64,000 nucleotides of DNA, from assembly GCA_977006965.1 (NCBI GenBank), contig OZ345355.1:3410001-3474000 (forward strand), read 5' to 3'. Positions 42,843-53,357 of this stretch are shown in pieces. Source of the stretch: Phymatolithon calcareum. Lineage: Eukaryota; Rhodophyta; Florideophyceae; Hapalidiales. The notes beneath the pieces were generated by a model that ran no database searches, was not told where the DNA came from, and saw only the letters and a program-made list of their open reading frames with translations. The translations under genes were made by a program, and so were the position numbers. Within the stretch, counting starts at the first letter, position 1. The number at the start of each line of letters is the position of its first letter.

Positions 42843-45114
42843 ATCGACTCAATACAATATATATTTTAATCTAATTTTTAAATTAACTGTACGGTGGTGT
42901 ACAGTACAGTAGAGTACTGTAGAGTAGAGTGCGCAAGCGGAAGGAAGGAAGCAGAATTAGTTTTTCGAAAAGCATTAAATATTTGGGAATATTTCAAAAA
43001 CGCCCATGAGGATTCGAATGTTCTTCTTTTTCAGAAAAAATTTTTTGGGCATCCGAGTGCGCACGAAAAAACCGTTGGAACGAGAGACGACTCCACCGGT
43101 ATTGGGCGTCATCGTGGCAGGGCAACAACGCATTGTATGATTCAACGTGATTTGGTCGGGGACGTGGATCAAAATATTACAGTGGGAGGGCCGCCTATCC
43201 CTGCTGGTGCACGTACTTGGCAACTGTTGATTCGATGAAAATGAATTCTATTGAGGAGATGGGTCGGCAACGAGAACGACGGTTATGCAGCCGGTACGGA
43301 TCGGAAACTGGGAGCGTTTGATTCGTATGAGGTACGTGTTTAAATATAGAGATTAAGGGCCTTTATAGCAAATAGTTTTAACAATTTGGACACAGTAATT
43401 ATAATTATTCATCTTAAAAATAATCAGATACTGCACAGTACATACAGTAGAGATTATTTATTTATGTATGATGGATAGTGATCCGTGTTGGAACGGTCGG
43501 TCCACTGTACAGTACCGAAGGCGGTGCGGACAGAGCAGGGGCGTAGAGTATCATATTTGATGTATTGTATCAACAATGTTTGTTGCATTCTTGGACACAT
43601 CAAAATCATTCATGTAGTTTCCGCGATAAAAGGGTGGGTGGGTGGGTGTCGATCGAATTTCTACCTTGCACGTAAGGTCTTACAAATGTACTCAATTGTT
43701 CCCGTTCCGGATTCATTCCGCACCAACTCGGTAGGTACAGTAGGTGATGACGCGGACAAAGATCGTCGTCATCCGATCAATTGAGTTACGGATACTGGAG
43801 AGCGCCAAGCGGTAGAAAGAGTTTGGTAAAGTACCTATCCTGCCTGCCTTCCTGCCTGCTGTGCCAATGTCACCGCACCACATTTTCTACTGTACTGTAG
43901 TATCATCGATTGCCCCCCATTTAAGTGATGAATGTTTCTATTAGTCAGTCAGCAGGGGGAACGCCACTTTAGCAGCAGCAAGTTTTGTCCTGCATATACT
44001 GCACGTCACTGGAGCAGAGAAGGAATGAATGTCACATACAGTATATCGACCTTGACGCTTGCTTCACGAGCACACAATTCTTCACTTATGGGATATACGA
44101 TATAATGGTACCTACCGTTGGTTAGCCGAGTGCACGCTCCGGTCGACTCTGTGATTTGGTATGCGGTTGCCATAATTAAATTAGAAATCCAAAAGATCGA
44201 CTGCAGTCTACAGTATGTTCTCACGTGAGTGGCGGCCTTTGATGCTGCATCTTGCACGTGTCCGTGCCAACTGATTCTGCATAAGAAAGCGATTAGCTCT
44301 CAATGTGCTCTTTCTGTAGTGTATTTTCTCGAACGTTAACCTCACCACTGCAGTGGAAATACGTACAGAGGTGACAAATTTCTGCGCACAAACCTGGACG
44401 AGAGCACCGTCTGATCCGACTTACACACACAGTCCTGTCCTAAACAGAACTGGACAGCCGACCTTCAGCTCTTCCACAGTCTTTCGTTGGTTGTCTGCCA
44501 ATTCTGGACAGCTTCACTTGGTTGTGTCCAGCTCACAAGACTGCAAACTGATACATCCATCCTGCAAAATGATGTGCGAGGTGCACTTCTTAAATCGGGT
44601 ACCCCCCGCAATCAAAAGTAAATGCACGTGTATGATTTGAATGTGTTTACGGCGCTGACTGCCTGCGTCATCAGCAAAGATCGACAAGCCATCGATGGAT
44701 AGATTCAAACTTGAAACGATAATGTGCCTACCGAAGGGCGGGTACACTCCTATCCAATGAAGGGCCCCCCAACGACCATTCCGCAATTTCGGACCTCTTC
44801 CCCCGGGCATCGGACCGTAATCACAGCATCGTATGTGCACGGCGCACGCACTATACATATCCTGGTCGGAAAGCACGCTCGCACTCTCCCTCACGTGCGC
44901 GAAACGTGTCGCGCCAACGTGCGTGCGTACGTACGTGCGTGCATCGCCGCACGCACCCATCGATTCTTTCTTTTCAAATCATCATCGCCTCACTCATCAC
45001 ACATCTTCTTTTCCCGCCCTGCCTTCCCTGCCTGCCTGCCCTGCCCTCCTGCTTGCACACTGCACTGCACTGCACCCACCCCGACCGACCCACCCACCGC
45101 TGCAATCGTCCACC

Positions 45115-48100
45115 ATGGCGGCCGCCGACGACGCCGACGTCGCGCGCGCCCTGCGCGACGCCGTTGAGCGCGTCTCACTACTACCCCGCTCGCGCGAGGT
45201 GCGCGCCTTCATCGCCGCCGGCGACCGTCTGTGCGCGGCGTTATCTGCCCCTCGTCCAACCGCCCTCCTCGACGCCGGCGCACGCGCCGATGTCGCGCAC
45301 GCCGTGCGCGACGTACGCGACGTAGTCGCCCGCGCCGCAGCAGCCCCCCGCGCCGCGCTTCTCGAGGAGAAGCGGCGTCGCTTCCGCGTGTCCGCTCGCG
45401 GCTCCCTGCGAGCGCCGGACCGGCGCGTGCTGGACGCCGCCGCCAAGCGTGTGGAGGCGACAGCGCAGGTCGCGCTGTACAAGGCGCGGCTGCTGGACCC
45501 CGGTCGGTTGATGGAGGTCGGCGCAACCGTTGAGGACGCGCCGGCGCAGCGTGAGTGGGAGTTCAGTCTGGTGAAGAGTCCTATTACACCGCTCAGTTCG
45601 CGAGATCTTGATCGGGCGGCACATGGCGCGTTGCTGCCGGCGTTGTGGAGGGGAATGCGGGTTAGTGTGAGGGTTATGAGGAGGGATAAGGGAAGGTTTT
45701 ATGCGGAGGGGGATTATATGCACAAGTTGGGCGATTCACCGAGTGTGCCGAAACTGCTTGGGGGACATTGGCAGGGCGCTTCTAATGCGAAGAATTCGGA
45801 TGCGGATGTGGGGTTTCTGGTGTTGGAGGTGGTGCATGGAGCCAGTTTGGATAAACTGGTCAGGCAGCAGAGATTGGCGGCGACGCTTAATCAGTTGAGA
45901 GTGCTTGATAGGATTGTGACGGCGCTTATGCATGCGCAGACTGTCGTGCCGTCGCTGAGTCATCAGGATTTGCATCCGGGGAATATATTTTTGGTCCCGA
46001 CTGCGGCTTCGTCGCCGTTGTCGTGTACGTTGACGCCGCCGCCGGATTTGCAGGGGCCTTCGCCGCCGTCGCCGATGCCGTCGAGGAGACGGGGGATGGA
46101 AACGGAAGATGATACCGAGATCGGGTCGGCAGACTCTGAGGCGGCTTCTGTCGCAGTGCATGAAGCGCCAGTGCTTGACGACTCTTCGCCAGTTGCTGGT
46201 GATTCCTACTCTGCCGTGTCAACGGCTTCTGCTTCCGCTGCTGTCACATCCGCGGCTGAACCTGGCAGTCCGGTCCGATCGGATGCCACACTGGACGCAC
46301 GTGTGCGTCGCGCCGCAAGCACGGCTGCTGCACGCGGCGATGTCGCGCTTGCACGCGGCATGCTTTCCATGCATTCCATGCACGCCCGTTTGCGCAGCAC
46401 TCCTAACCATACATTGAGTGCGACACAGTCTGCCTCCACGCTCTCGCAGCGCGCCACAGCAGCGCTACTCGGCGCCACGAGATCGCCGGACAGATTGACT
46501 CCGACACAATCATCATCGCCTCGTCAACCGACCGCGTATTTGGTCAAGGTGCTCGACTTTGCACCGGCCGGTGAGGCTCGCGGAAGAAGGGCGCGAACGA
46601 GTTGGGGAAATCCAACGGTGGCAGGGTATTGTGCACCGGAAATGGCAACGCCGAGAATGTGGCGACGTGCCGGAGATCATAGAGAGAGGGGAAAGATCTC
46701 CGCCTTACGAGCAAGGTCGACGGACATTGGCGGAGCTGTACCCGATGGGAGAAGAAGAAGTAGTGAGAGCTCCAATAGTACGTCCAGTGCGGTTGTACAT
46801 ACGCCCACCGTACCGAGACCGGCTTCTCCGAGAATGGTGCCGAGATCTTTTTCGTATCCGAGGAAGATGGCACCGCTTGATTCGGCGGAAGGGGTTATGT
46901 TTGCAGATGATGATGCTTTCAATAATCATTGCAATCCACTGGGGCCTGCTTTTGGAAGGGTGCACAGTCTTGACAGTGCGCATTATGACGGTGATCGACT
47001 ACCCACACCGAAGCGACAAGTGACGCAGGATTCATCCATTTCGAAACCGGACTCGGAGTCGTATCAACGCGCCGTTCGATCGGCACATGCCGGAATCCCG
47101 CATCCGCAGGTGCGATACGTGGAGGATTTGCTGGATGGCGATGACGAAGATTTGAGAGATCTCAAGAGAACGTCGGGCATGAAGGAGCGGATGACCACCC
47201 ACGCCAGTAGACAGCGGACGGAAGATGATGGAAGATATCGTCGAGTCGGTCGCAGTAAGGCGAAACCGATCGGGAATATTTACCGCAGAATCAGTGCGCA
47301 TCATGAAGGGAATAGAGAGATACCGGATGGGAAAGGGAATACGAATCTTACGGCAAACATTATCGGCAATGTACTAGGCGTAGCCGCTCCGGCCAAATCA
47401 TTCGACCCTAACACAGGGCTCAATCTCACTGTGCGAGATTCTTCGGACGTGCTCAATCTCGCTATTGGCAAAGTCGACGTGTGGAGCTTGGGATGGCTCT
47501 TGTATTACATGGCCACCGGAGAACATCCGCCCAGCGATGCATGGGCCAGTGTGCGACCACTCGGACTTGTGGACACGTCTGTGTTGGCACCGCAAGTGGC
47601 CGACGTTGTCAAGATGTGCGTCGTGCCAGACGTGACTAAGCGCGCAAGTCTCGCCGATCTCAAGCGCAGACTGGAAGCACACATGCGTCAAGCACTCTTC
47701 ATGAAGGGATTATCGCTGTTGGAATCTTCACCGCGACACGCGTTCCATCTACTAGACAAGGTTGTGGGTATTAAGGCACCGCGACAGTCACAGGATGCCT
47801 CCATGGGCATGTCGTACATTCCGTCACTGCAAGACGCTGGACTCCTTCACGCACCCGGAATGTTTCCCGAACCTTCGGAGGACAACGTTGATTTCGACCA
47901 TTCCACCCACCGTCGTGTGAATCCAAACCACACACATCTGCGCGCCGAATCCGTCTCACAGACGCGGGAGAAGCGACCACGGTCCAACATGCCGTTCACA
48001 AGAATCCAAAGCTCATTCTCGGAAGCCGTTGTCGACACCCGCGCGCAAAGCATCTCCGTCACAGACCGTGGGCGCACATCCGCGCCGCAGGCATGCGCTA

Positions 48101-48999
48101 TCGGACTGAACGGCCGCACACGCACCGCGCTCAGCACGTTGCCGCTGGTGATTGTGCGTCGCGTGGAATGGGAGTTCTTCGCGCGGAAGTATGGGTGCTC
48201 CGGCAGTGATTTGCAGAAACTTCGTCGAGCCCTCATTTGCGAACGGTGGACAAAATCGGAAGTGTTTGACGGCGAGTTGGCAATTGCCTACTTGCGACGT
48301 CGCTGCGCTCAGGGCGTGTCGGCGGCACAATCGGCGCTCGGGTGGGTGTACAGATGGGGCGCTGGAGGCGCGGCGAAGGAAGTTTGTCGCGCAATGCGAC
48401 TCTGGGAGGCGGCTATGGAGTCTGCGGAGCCGGAGGCTGCCAACGGGTTGGGGTTGATTTACCATCACGGGCGGCGTGACGTCGCCGTGGACGGTAAGCG
48501 CGCGCAGAGATACTATGAAATTGCTGTTGAACAGGGATACCCAGCGGCGGCTGTCAATCTTGGCGTCATGCTGCATGACGGGGCGGCGGGACTGCCGATG
48601 GATGGGATGTCGGCCAAGGCGCTTTACGAATTGGCGTGCGAGAATGGGGATGCTATTGCGGCGAATAATCTCGGCCTTTTGCTGCAGCATGGGGCACCCG
48701 GGGTGGAGAAGGACGGCACGGCCGCCGCGAGGGCGTATGAGCTGGCTATCATGCGCGGGGAGCGCAACCATGCGAGAAGGAATCTTGGAGAATTGCTGTG
48801 GGAGGGCGCTGGAAATGTACGGCCAAACATTCCGCAGGCCATCGAGCAGTTGGCGTTGGCAATCGAGGAGGGGGATGCTCCGTCGCGTGCGGCGGCGCAG
48901 AACAAGTTGAGGGCGCTTATCAGCCGTGATCGGGACGCGGTGCGCAACTCGCTGACGAGAAATTTGCGTAAGAAGTATGGGGAGATTCTGCTCTCTTAG
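45115..48999 (+). CDS. Kinase-like protein with long inserts and C-terminal Sel1 repeats
   Basis: A 1294-aa intronless ORF. ATG 45115 is preferred over the in-frame ATG at 44833 because it has a perfect CCACCATGG context and the upstream part is low-complexity. Residues about 165-850 hold a protein kinase fold. The beta-3 position reads VSVRVM (residues 183-188), with Arg186 where Lys is expected. The catalytic loop is HQDLHPGNIF (283-292), DFG is DFA (481-483), GYCAPE ends at 509, and DVWSLG is at 788. Two low-complexity serine-rich inserts (about 297-470 and 515-780) split the lobe. Residues about 1055-1260 hold five to six Sel1-like repeats (AANNLGLLLQHGA type), a helical protein-binding array. 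This may be a pseudokinase scaffold. Kinase plus Sel1 proteins are known in several protist and fungal groups. Confidence 0.85.
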   Translation: MAAADDADVARALRDAVERVSLLPRSREVRAFIAAGDRLCAALSAPRPTALLDAGARADVAHAVRDVRDVVARAAAAPRAALLEEKRRRFRVSARGSLRAPDRRVLDAAAKRVEATAQVALYKARLLDPGRLMEVGATVEDAPAQREWEFSLVKSPITPLSSRDLDRAAHGALLPALWRGMRVSVRVMRRDKGRFYAEGDYMHKLGDSPSVPKLLGGHWQGASNAKNSDADVGFLVLEVVHGASLDKLVRQQRLAATLNQLRVLDRIVTALMHAQTVVPSLSHQDLHPGNIFLVPTAASSPLSCTLTPPPDLQGPSPPSPMPSRRRGMETEDDTEIGSADSEAASVAVHEAPVLDDSSPVAGDSYSAVSTASASAAVTSAAEPGSPVRSDATLDARVRRAASTAAARGDVALARGMLSMHSMHARLRSTPNHTLSATQSASTLSQRATAALLGATRSPDRLTPTQSSSPRQPTAYLVKVLDFAPAGEARGRRARTSWGNPTVAGYCAPEMATPRMWRRAGDHRERGKISALRARSTDIGGAVPDGRRRSSESSNSTSSAVVHTPTVPRPASPRMVPRSFSYPRKMAPLDSAEGVMFADDDAFNNHCNPLGPAFGRVHSLDSAHYDGDRLPTPKRQVTQDSSISKPDSESYQRAVRSAHAGIPHPQVRYVEDLLDGDDEDLRDLKRTSGMKERMTTHASRQRTEDDGRYRRVGRSKAKPIGNIYRRISAHHEGNREIPDGKGNTNLTANIIGNVLGVAAPAKSFDPNTGLNLTVRDSSDVLNLAIGKVDVWSLGWLLYYMATGEHPPSDAWASVRPLGLVDTSVLAPQVADVVKMCVVPDVTKRASLADLKRRLEAHMRQALFMKGLSLLESSPRHAFHLLDKVVGIKAPRQSQDASMGMSYIPSLQDAGLLHAPGMFPEPSEDNVDFDHSTHRRVNPNHTHLRAESVSQTREKRPRSNMPFTRIQSSFSEAVVDTRAQSISVTDRGRTSAPQACAIGLNGRTRTALSTLPLVIVRRVEWEFFARKYGCSGSDLQKLRRALICERWTKSEVFDGELAIAYLRRRCAQGVSAAQSALGWVYRWGAGGAAKEVCRAMRLWEAAMESAEPEAANGLGLIYHHGRRDVAVDGKRAQRYYEIAVEQGYPAAAVNLGVMLHDGAAGLPMDGMSAKALYELACENGDAIAANNLGLLLQHGAPGVEKDGTAAARAYELAIMRGERNHARRNLGELLWEGAGNVRPNIPQAIEQLALAIEEGDAPSRAAAQNKLRALISRDRDAVRNSLTRNLRKKYGEILLS

Positions 49000-49750
49000 G
49001 ATGAGGGGTTTGGGGGGTTGTACGCCCCTTGTTAATTGTACTTTCTAGACTATGTTTAGCCGTCAGGGACAGTTCGTACTTTCTAGAGCAGGCAGGCACT
49101 CACTCACCGCCACTGTGGTCGCGTAGAGCGGCCGTAACACATTATCTGACAAATTGAATATGACTACATTGCACAACACAAATCTGCTTGAAGCGGTGCA
49201 TCTGCAAACTCTGGCGGGTGTGCTGGACTTGTTTTTCGAATGCACTGCTGAACAGAGCAGAATTAAAACTAAACTTTGCAATCTCTACTGCACATTCTGC
49301 TCACTTTTCGAGAAACCGAGCGAGTGGTGTTTTCTTGTCAAAGCGATACGTGCGCTTCTGTCTTCGTAACATACTGTACGTCATGGCGTGTGTGTAACTC
49401 TGGGCAGCGGGCGAGCGTCATCTGATACGTTGAGAGGCTTGGAAAACTTTTCTTTGTTTATCTCGACCACTGTTCATGCTCTACAGTACAATAATTTCAC
49501 CGTCGATACAAAAAGTGCGGTGTGGCATGCCTCCGACAGCACAATCCCTTTCCCCCAGAATTCTGGTGCTCGAGAAGTGCACAGCGCGTCATAAGGCCTG
49601 TGCCAGGAAAATTGACGTGCCAGAGCTGTTCGTTAGTTCGTTCGTTCGTTCGTTCGTGTGTAACCGGTGCCGACCTACACCAAGGCAGCAATGAAAAGTA
49701 CTGTAGAAAAAGTGATTTGCGTGGCCAACAAAGGCAGCCAGCGGTAGGTG
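49000..49750. other. Intergenic region with a (TTCG)n microsatellite
   Basis: The microsatellite at 49628-49658 is (GTTC)n-like; shorter versions recur at 50344-50362 and 50440-50458. Short frames here are not supported. No poly(A) signal for the kinase-like gene is obvious in the first 150 bp. Confidence 0.45.
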
Positions 49751-50203
49751 CTATGTCTCTCTTTCTTCTAGGAATCGTGATAAGTTAAGCAGCGAATTGA
49801 GGTCGCGGTCTTGCGGAACGACGCGACCACCGCAATGGGCACATACAGAGTACTCCCTTACCCGCGCTGTACCGCCCACACGCAGGTCAACCTTCGCCTT
49901 TGCCCCACAGGCAACGCACAAAATTCTTCTTCCCTTCTGCATCTTCCTTCTTCGTTGAGACACCATGATCGTGTCATGTCGCTTAGTAATAGCTCGCCGC
50001 TTTTTCTTAGGTCCCAGAAACACGCGCCCGCATTTCGAGTGCTTCAGATGCTCGCTTAGAAGGCCTTGTCTGCTGTACACCGTGTGACACTTACCGCATG
50101 TGAACGATTCGCCAAACTCATTCTCCGCAGCGATTTCGTCCACGCACAACCGCACGTCATCAAATCGGAACGGAGTCATCTTGCGTCCATCTTCGGAATC
50201 CAT
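49751..50203 (-). CDS. Small zinc-binding protein with TnpB/Fanzor-like C-terminus
   Basis: A 150-aa frame from ATG 50203; a GTG 12 bp upstream is unlikely in a eukaryote. Residues 36-58 form a C-x2-C...H-x2-H-x2-C finger (CGKCHTVYSRQGLLSEHLKH). Residues 66-95 are highly basic. Residues 96-124 form a C-x2-C...C-x2-C zinc ribbon (CVACG, CAHCG), followed at 132-141 by DRDLNSLLNL. A four-cysteine ribbon followed by (D/H)RDxNxAxN(I/L) is the C-terminal signature of TnpB and eukaryotic Fanzor nucleases, where the aspartate belongs to the RuvC site. The rest of the RuvC domain is absent. It may be a domesticated or eroded fragment, or a chance resemblance. Confidence 0.5.
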   Translation of the reverse strand: MDSEDGRKMTPFRFDDVRLCVDEIAAENEFGESFTCGKCHTVYSRQGLLSEHLKHSKCGRVFLGPKKKRRAITKRHDTIMVSQRRRKMQKGRRILCVACGAKAKVDLRVGGTARVREYSVCAHCGGRVVPQDRDLNSLLNLSRFLEERET

Positions 50204-51918
50204 CGCATCGTGCACCTTGACAATAGAGTAGAGTAGGGAGACTCGACTTCGCCATCAGTACATGCAAAACATCGCTTTTGCGTTTCGTGCCAGTTGCCAT
50301 TTATCTTACTCGTGAAAAGAAACGAAAATCATACGTTGCACCGTTCATTCTTTCGTTCGTTCGTTGCGGAAACGGAAGTTGCAGCGCCAACCGAAAGTCG
50401 CTCGGTCGGTTACTAACGGTTACTGTACTCCGCATGCGTTCGTTAGTTCGCGTGCAGATTCCGTTTGTGTCGCACCTCGCGCCGTCGCCACACCACCGCC
50501 GCAACGCGGAAGCCGCGCCCCGAAATGCACACCTGCAAGCGGAGCTGCCCCCGTTTTTAGGCTTGTCCCTGGCCTTGCCCAAATTTTTCGAACCCGCCCG
50601 CGCTCTATTTTCCGCCACGAAACAAGACAGCAAGCAGTTATCAGATGTGCTCGAGCACCACACACAAAAGGAACCGCCCAAAAATGGACACAGTGCAACA
50701 CAGTACAATGCAGAAGCCAATGTCTGGCTAACTGACACCGTTTCTAATTTTGAATATGTGCTGCACTTGTGACGCCTCGGTCGGTCGGTCGGTCGCGTAG
50801 CGGCACACGAGAACTACTGTACCTTGTGCGCACGTGCGTCAACAGCACACACGTTTTCAAACAATTTTCAACATCAAAAACGATTTTTTAATGCTGAACA
50901 GGCATGCATGTACAATTGTACAAAGAGCCATTCAATCCAATACAAATATGCAAGATGGAAGCGTGATTTGAGAACAAAATAATGGTGGCCAGGTTGCAAA
51001 TGCAGCTTCCGTAATTGAAAAGCATTTATCAGCTGTCAAGACCACCAGCTGGTATAAGGCCATCGACATTGCAAAAACTACTATTGCCCTTTCACACGGT
51101 TTCACGAAGGCTGTCTGTCGACTATAAGGAGAGAAATATTGCAGAGCGTCAACAGCCGCCATCTGAGCAAGCGCTCTACACGCCTATTTTAATGTCCATG
51201 TCGACAACACTAAATGTGACAGGAAGCCTCGCATTGTGAAAAAAAGTGCTGGGCATGGAATCTTGAACAGAAATATTCGAAATATTCCTCAGGGCTTGCT
51301 TGCTGGTATACACGGGGGAAAATCATCTAGAAAGCCAAACAGTTGAGCTTGTCTGGCCGTTATTTTCGTATCAAAATTTTTTGAACAAATGACAAGAACG
51401 TGTTGTAACGAGACAAGTGAGAACCCCCTTGCACTCACCCTGCACCTCCCAACAATACGTACCATTGTACACTTCTTTCGTTTTCAGAAGTCTCCAAGCC
51501 TCGTTACAAGCAGATTCATCATTTTCAAGATTTTTCTTCACAGTCATCTAATCATGACACACGATTACGTCTAACGACGGGATAAAGCCCTACAGTTGTA
51601 GCTTGAGTACAATTTCCGTCTACAAATTTGAGGGAAAGTTAAGGGTTATTTCTAGCCACAGCATGGGCGGCAAACCCGAATGCGGCGCTGGATTGCATCT
51701 AAAAATGAATAACCATGGAAGTTTCCCACTGAACGAACAGGACATTTTTGGGATACACAGAAGCCTATTTTCTGTGTCACAGCCTCCCATGCCATGCGAT
51801 CGTATTTGGACATAGCCCCTTCGTATCGAGACAGTTCGGACATTGATACGACTTCGTCTCTATCGTTGTTTTGCTCGACATAGTGTAAGGATACTATTGA
51901 AGATGCCGTGCTCGTTAT
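50204..51918. other. Intergenic region without a supported gene
   Basis: Long overlapping frames at 50278-50772 (plus) and 50301-50738 (minus) oppose each other and neither shows a domain. A (CGGT)n microsatellite lies at 50778-50797. The minus frame 51843-51652 has two cysteine pairs but no recognised fold. No transposon end was found before 51919. Confidence 0.4.
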
Positions 51919-51928
51919 AAAACGTAAT

Positions 51929-52644
51929 GAGGAAATTCACTACACGGCCACCCCTCGCCGAACCTACTCCTCATCCCTAGCCAAGCGTACTATCATAACT
52001 CACCTTAACAAAAACTACTACTCATCCGTTTGTCAAAGCAATCTATGCTACAGTAAATTTATTGTGCGCGCTACTCTATGCTTTAGATCCTCGTCACAAG
52101 TAGCATCTCCGTCATCGCAGGCGGTAAGGTCGATGCTCATCGACTGAGCCGCTTTGTCGATGTGTTTTCGCTTCGCCTCGACAAGGTTGTGCCTCCCGCA
52201 TGTTTGCGAATAGTGACCAGTGTTTCCGCACGAGGAGCAATCATGAGCCCTCATTTCGGACGGCAAGTAGAGCTTCTTACGCTTGCGGCCTGGCGTACCA
52301 ACAAGGCCAAACAGCACCAAATCATCCTGTACTAGCTCGTCACCAGTGATTGCAACAAGAGTGATGCTGCCCTCGTGCTGCTTGGCCCACGTTCTCAGCT
52401 GAACATCACGACGTTGACAACGTCGTCAAACCTTGATCCAGTATAGTCGCCCACCTGTAGTACGAGCTCTTTTCCAAGATTTCAGAGTGCTTAATGCGGG
52501 AGCGTTGTGAGTTGCGCGTAGCAGACGTATACGACGACGTGCTTACAGTGCGCAGTCGTATTCGTATCGCATTAGTAGGTTTGGCTAATGATGGCCGTGT
52601 AGTGAATTTTTCCAACTTTTGGTGACCATGTAGTGAATTTCCTC
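51929..52644 (-). mobile_element. 716-bp Mutator-like (MULE) element with 10-bp TSD
   Basis: The terminal inverted repeats begin GAGGAAATTCACTACA at 51929 and end with its complement at 52644. The right end carries a second copy of AAATTCACTACACGGCCA about 30 bp further in (about 52590-52610). The flanks are aaaacgtaat at 51919-51928 and 52645-52654, a 10-bp duplication as is usual for MULEs (8-11 bp). The interior encodes only the C-terminal end of a transposase, so this is a deletion derivative. Confidence 0.82.
52048..52405 (-). pseudogene. MULE transposase C-terminal fragment with CCHC knuckle
   Basis: The minus frame from about 52405 reads VQLRTWAKQHEG, then GTPGRKRKKLYLPSEMRAHD and CSSCGNTGHYSQTC, and ends at 52048. 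The order G-(R/P)-K-K, a short PSE segment and a C-x2-C-x4-H-x4-C knuckle is typical of the C-terminal tail of MULE transposases. There is no in-frame start, and the DDE core is absent. Confidence 0.65.
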
Positions 52645-52654
52645 AAAACGTAAT

Positions 52655-53357
52655 TTTCGGGATACGGCGAAACGTACCATCGGATACATCACTGACTCCG
52701 TCTGAAATCTGCAACGGACAGAAGAGGGGAATTGTACCTTCTATCTTCCAAGTGGAGATGGGCATCAGATAAATTCTATTAAGCTTATCACAGATCCCAG
52801 TGGAGTGCCGAAGAAACAGCCGGGCCCTTTGCCTTAAGCCTCGCGCCATCTTCTTCATTAAGGGTATGGTCACGCATCAGTTGCTAAATGATCTGGAGTA
52901 CCTAGTGGAGTCATGAGATCAATCAACTCGATTGCCAGAAGTATTGTTGGGCCATTGTGAGCGGCGTGGGTGTTTTTTTCTCATTTCTTTCTTTTCTTTT
53001 ACGTGAGATAAAATGTATACTATAGCAAATGTCACATTAACGTCCTGTACAAGGACACAGTCTAAAATGCCCGAATGTCGACAATTCCCGCATCTCCAGT
53101 ACTTTTGTTTCTCGCGCGTTGGGAAAAAAGCATGTCCAGGAATTGCTGTTAAGAATACTTCCAGCATGGAGAGGGGGCAACTAAGTAAAGATTATAATTT
53201 TACTTTTTTAAAAATATCTTTGAATTGTAGGTTTTTATTTTAGAAGCCATCAACGCCGGTGCACGCCGACACCAGCATTGCGCTGTAACCCTTCTACTTC
53301 CAGCACGGAATGAGACCGCCCTAGTGTGGGCCACGTTTGGCTACGCCGCCTCGAAAG
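52655..53357. other. Intergenic region
   Basis: Short frames only (52643-52873, 52919-53167, 53013-53243). No domains or transposon ends recognised. It includes the expected 3' flank of the minus-strand gene at 53358. Confidence 0.4.

Larger units (their letters stand above)
38605..45114. other. Long intergenic region with palindromes, simple repeats and LINE tails
   Basis: No gene is supported. Frames such as 41053-41526, 42894-43238 and 43485-43784 lack domains and often start at TTG or GTG. Recognisable pieces are a LINE-D end (38988-39145, minus), a LINE-G-like tail (40650-40735, plus), a LINE-I-like tail (41557-41700, minus), palindromes at 39880-40074 and 42813-42842, and many short (ACAGT)n words (for example 39921-39935, 42661-42677, 42898-42915). 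The final 200 bp are C-rich and lead into the kinase-like gene. Confidence 0.5.

Noticed and set aside
44833-45114. Upstream in-frame ATG adding 94 residues to the kinase-like protein
   Set aside because: The added residues are low-complexity (Ala, Pro, His, Cys) and the second ATG has a perfect Kozak context, so 45115 is the likelier start.
50278-50772. 164-aa plus and 145-aa minus frames facing each other
   Set aside because: Mutual shadows without recognisable features; codon patterns do not favour either strand.
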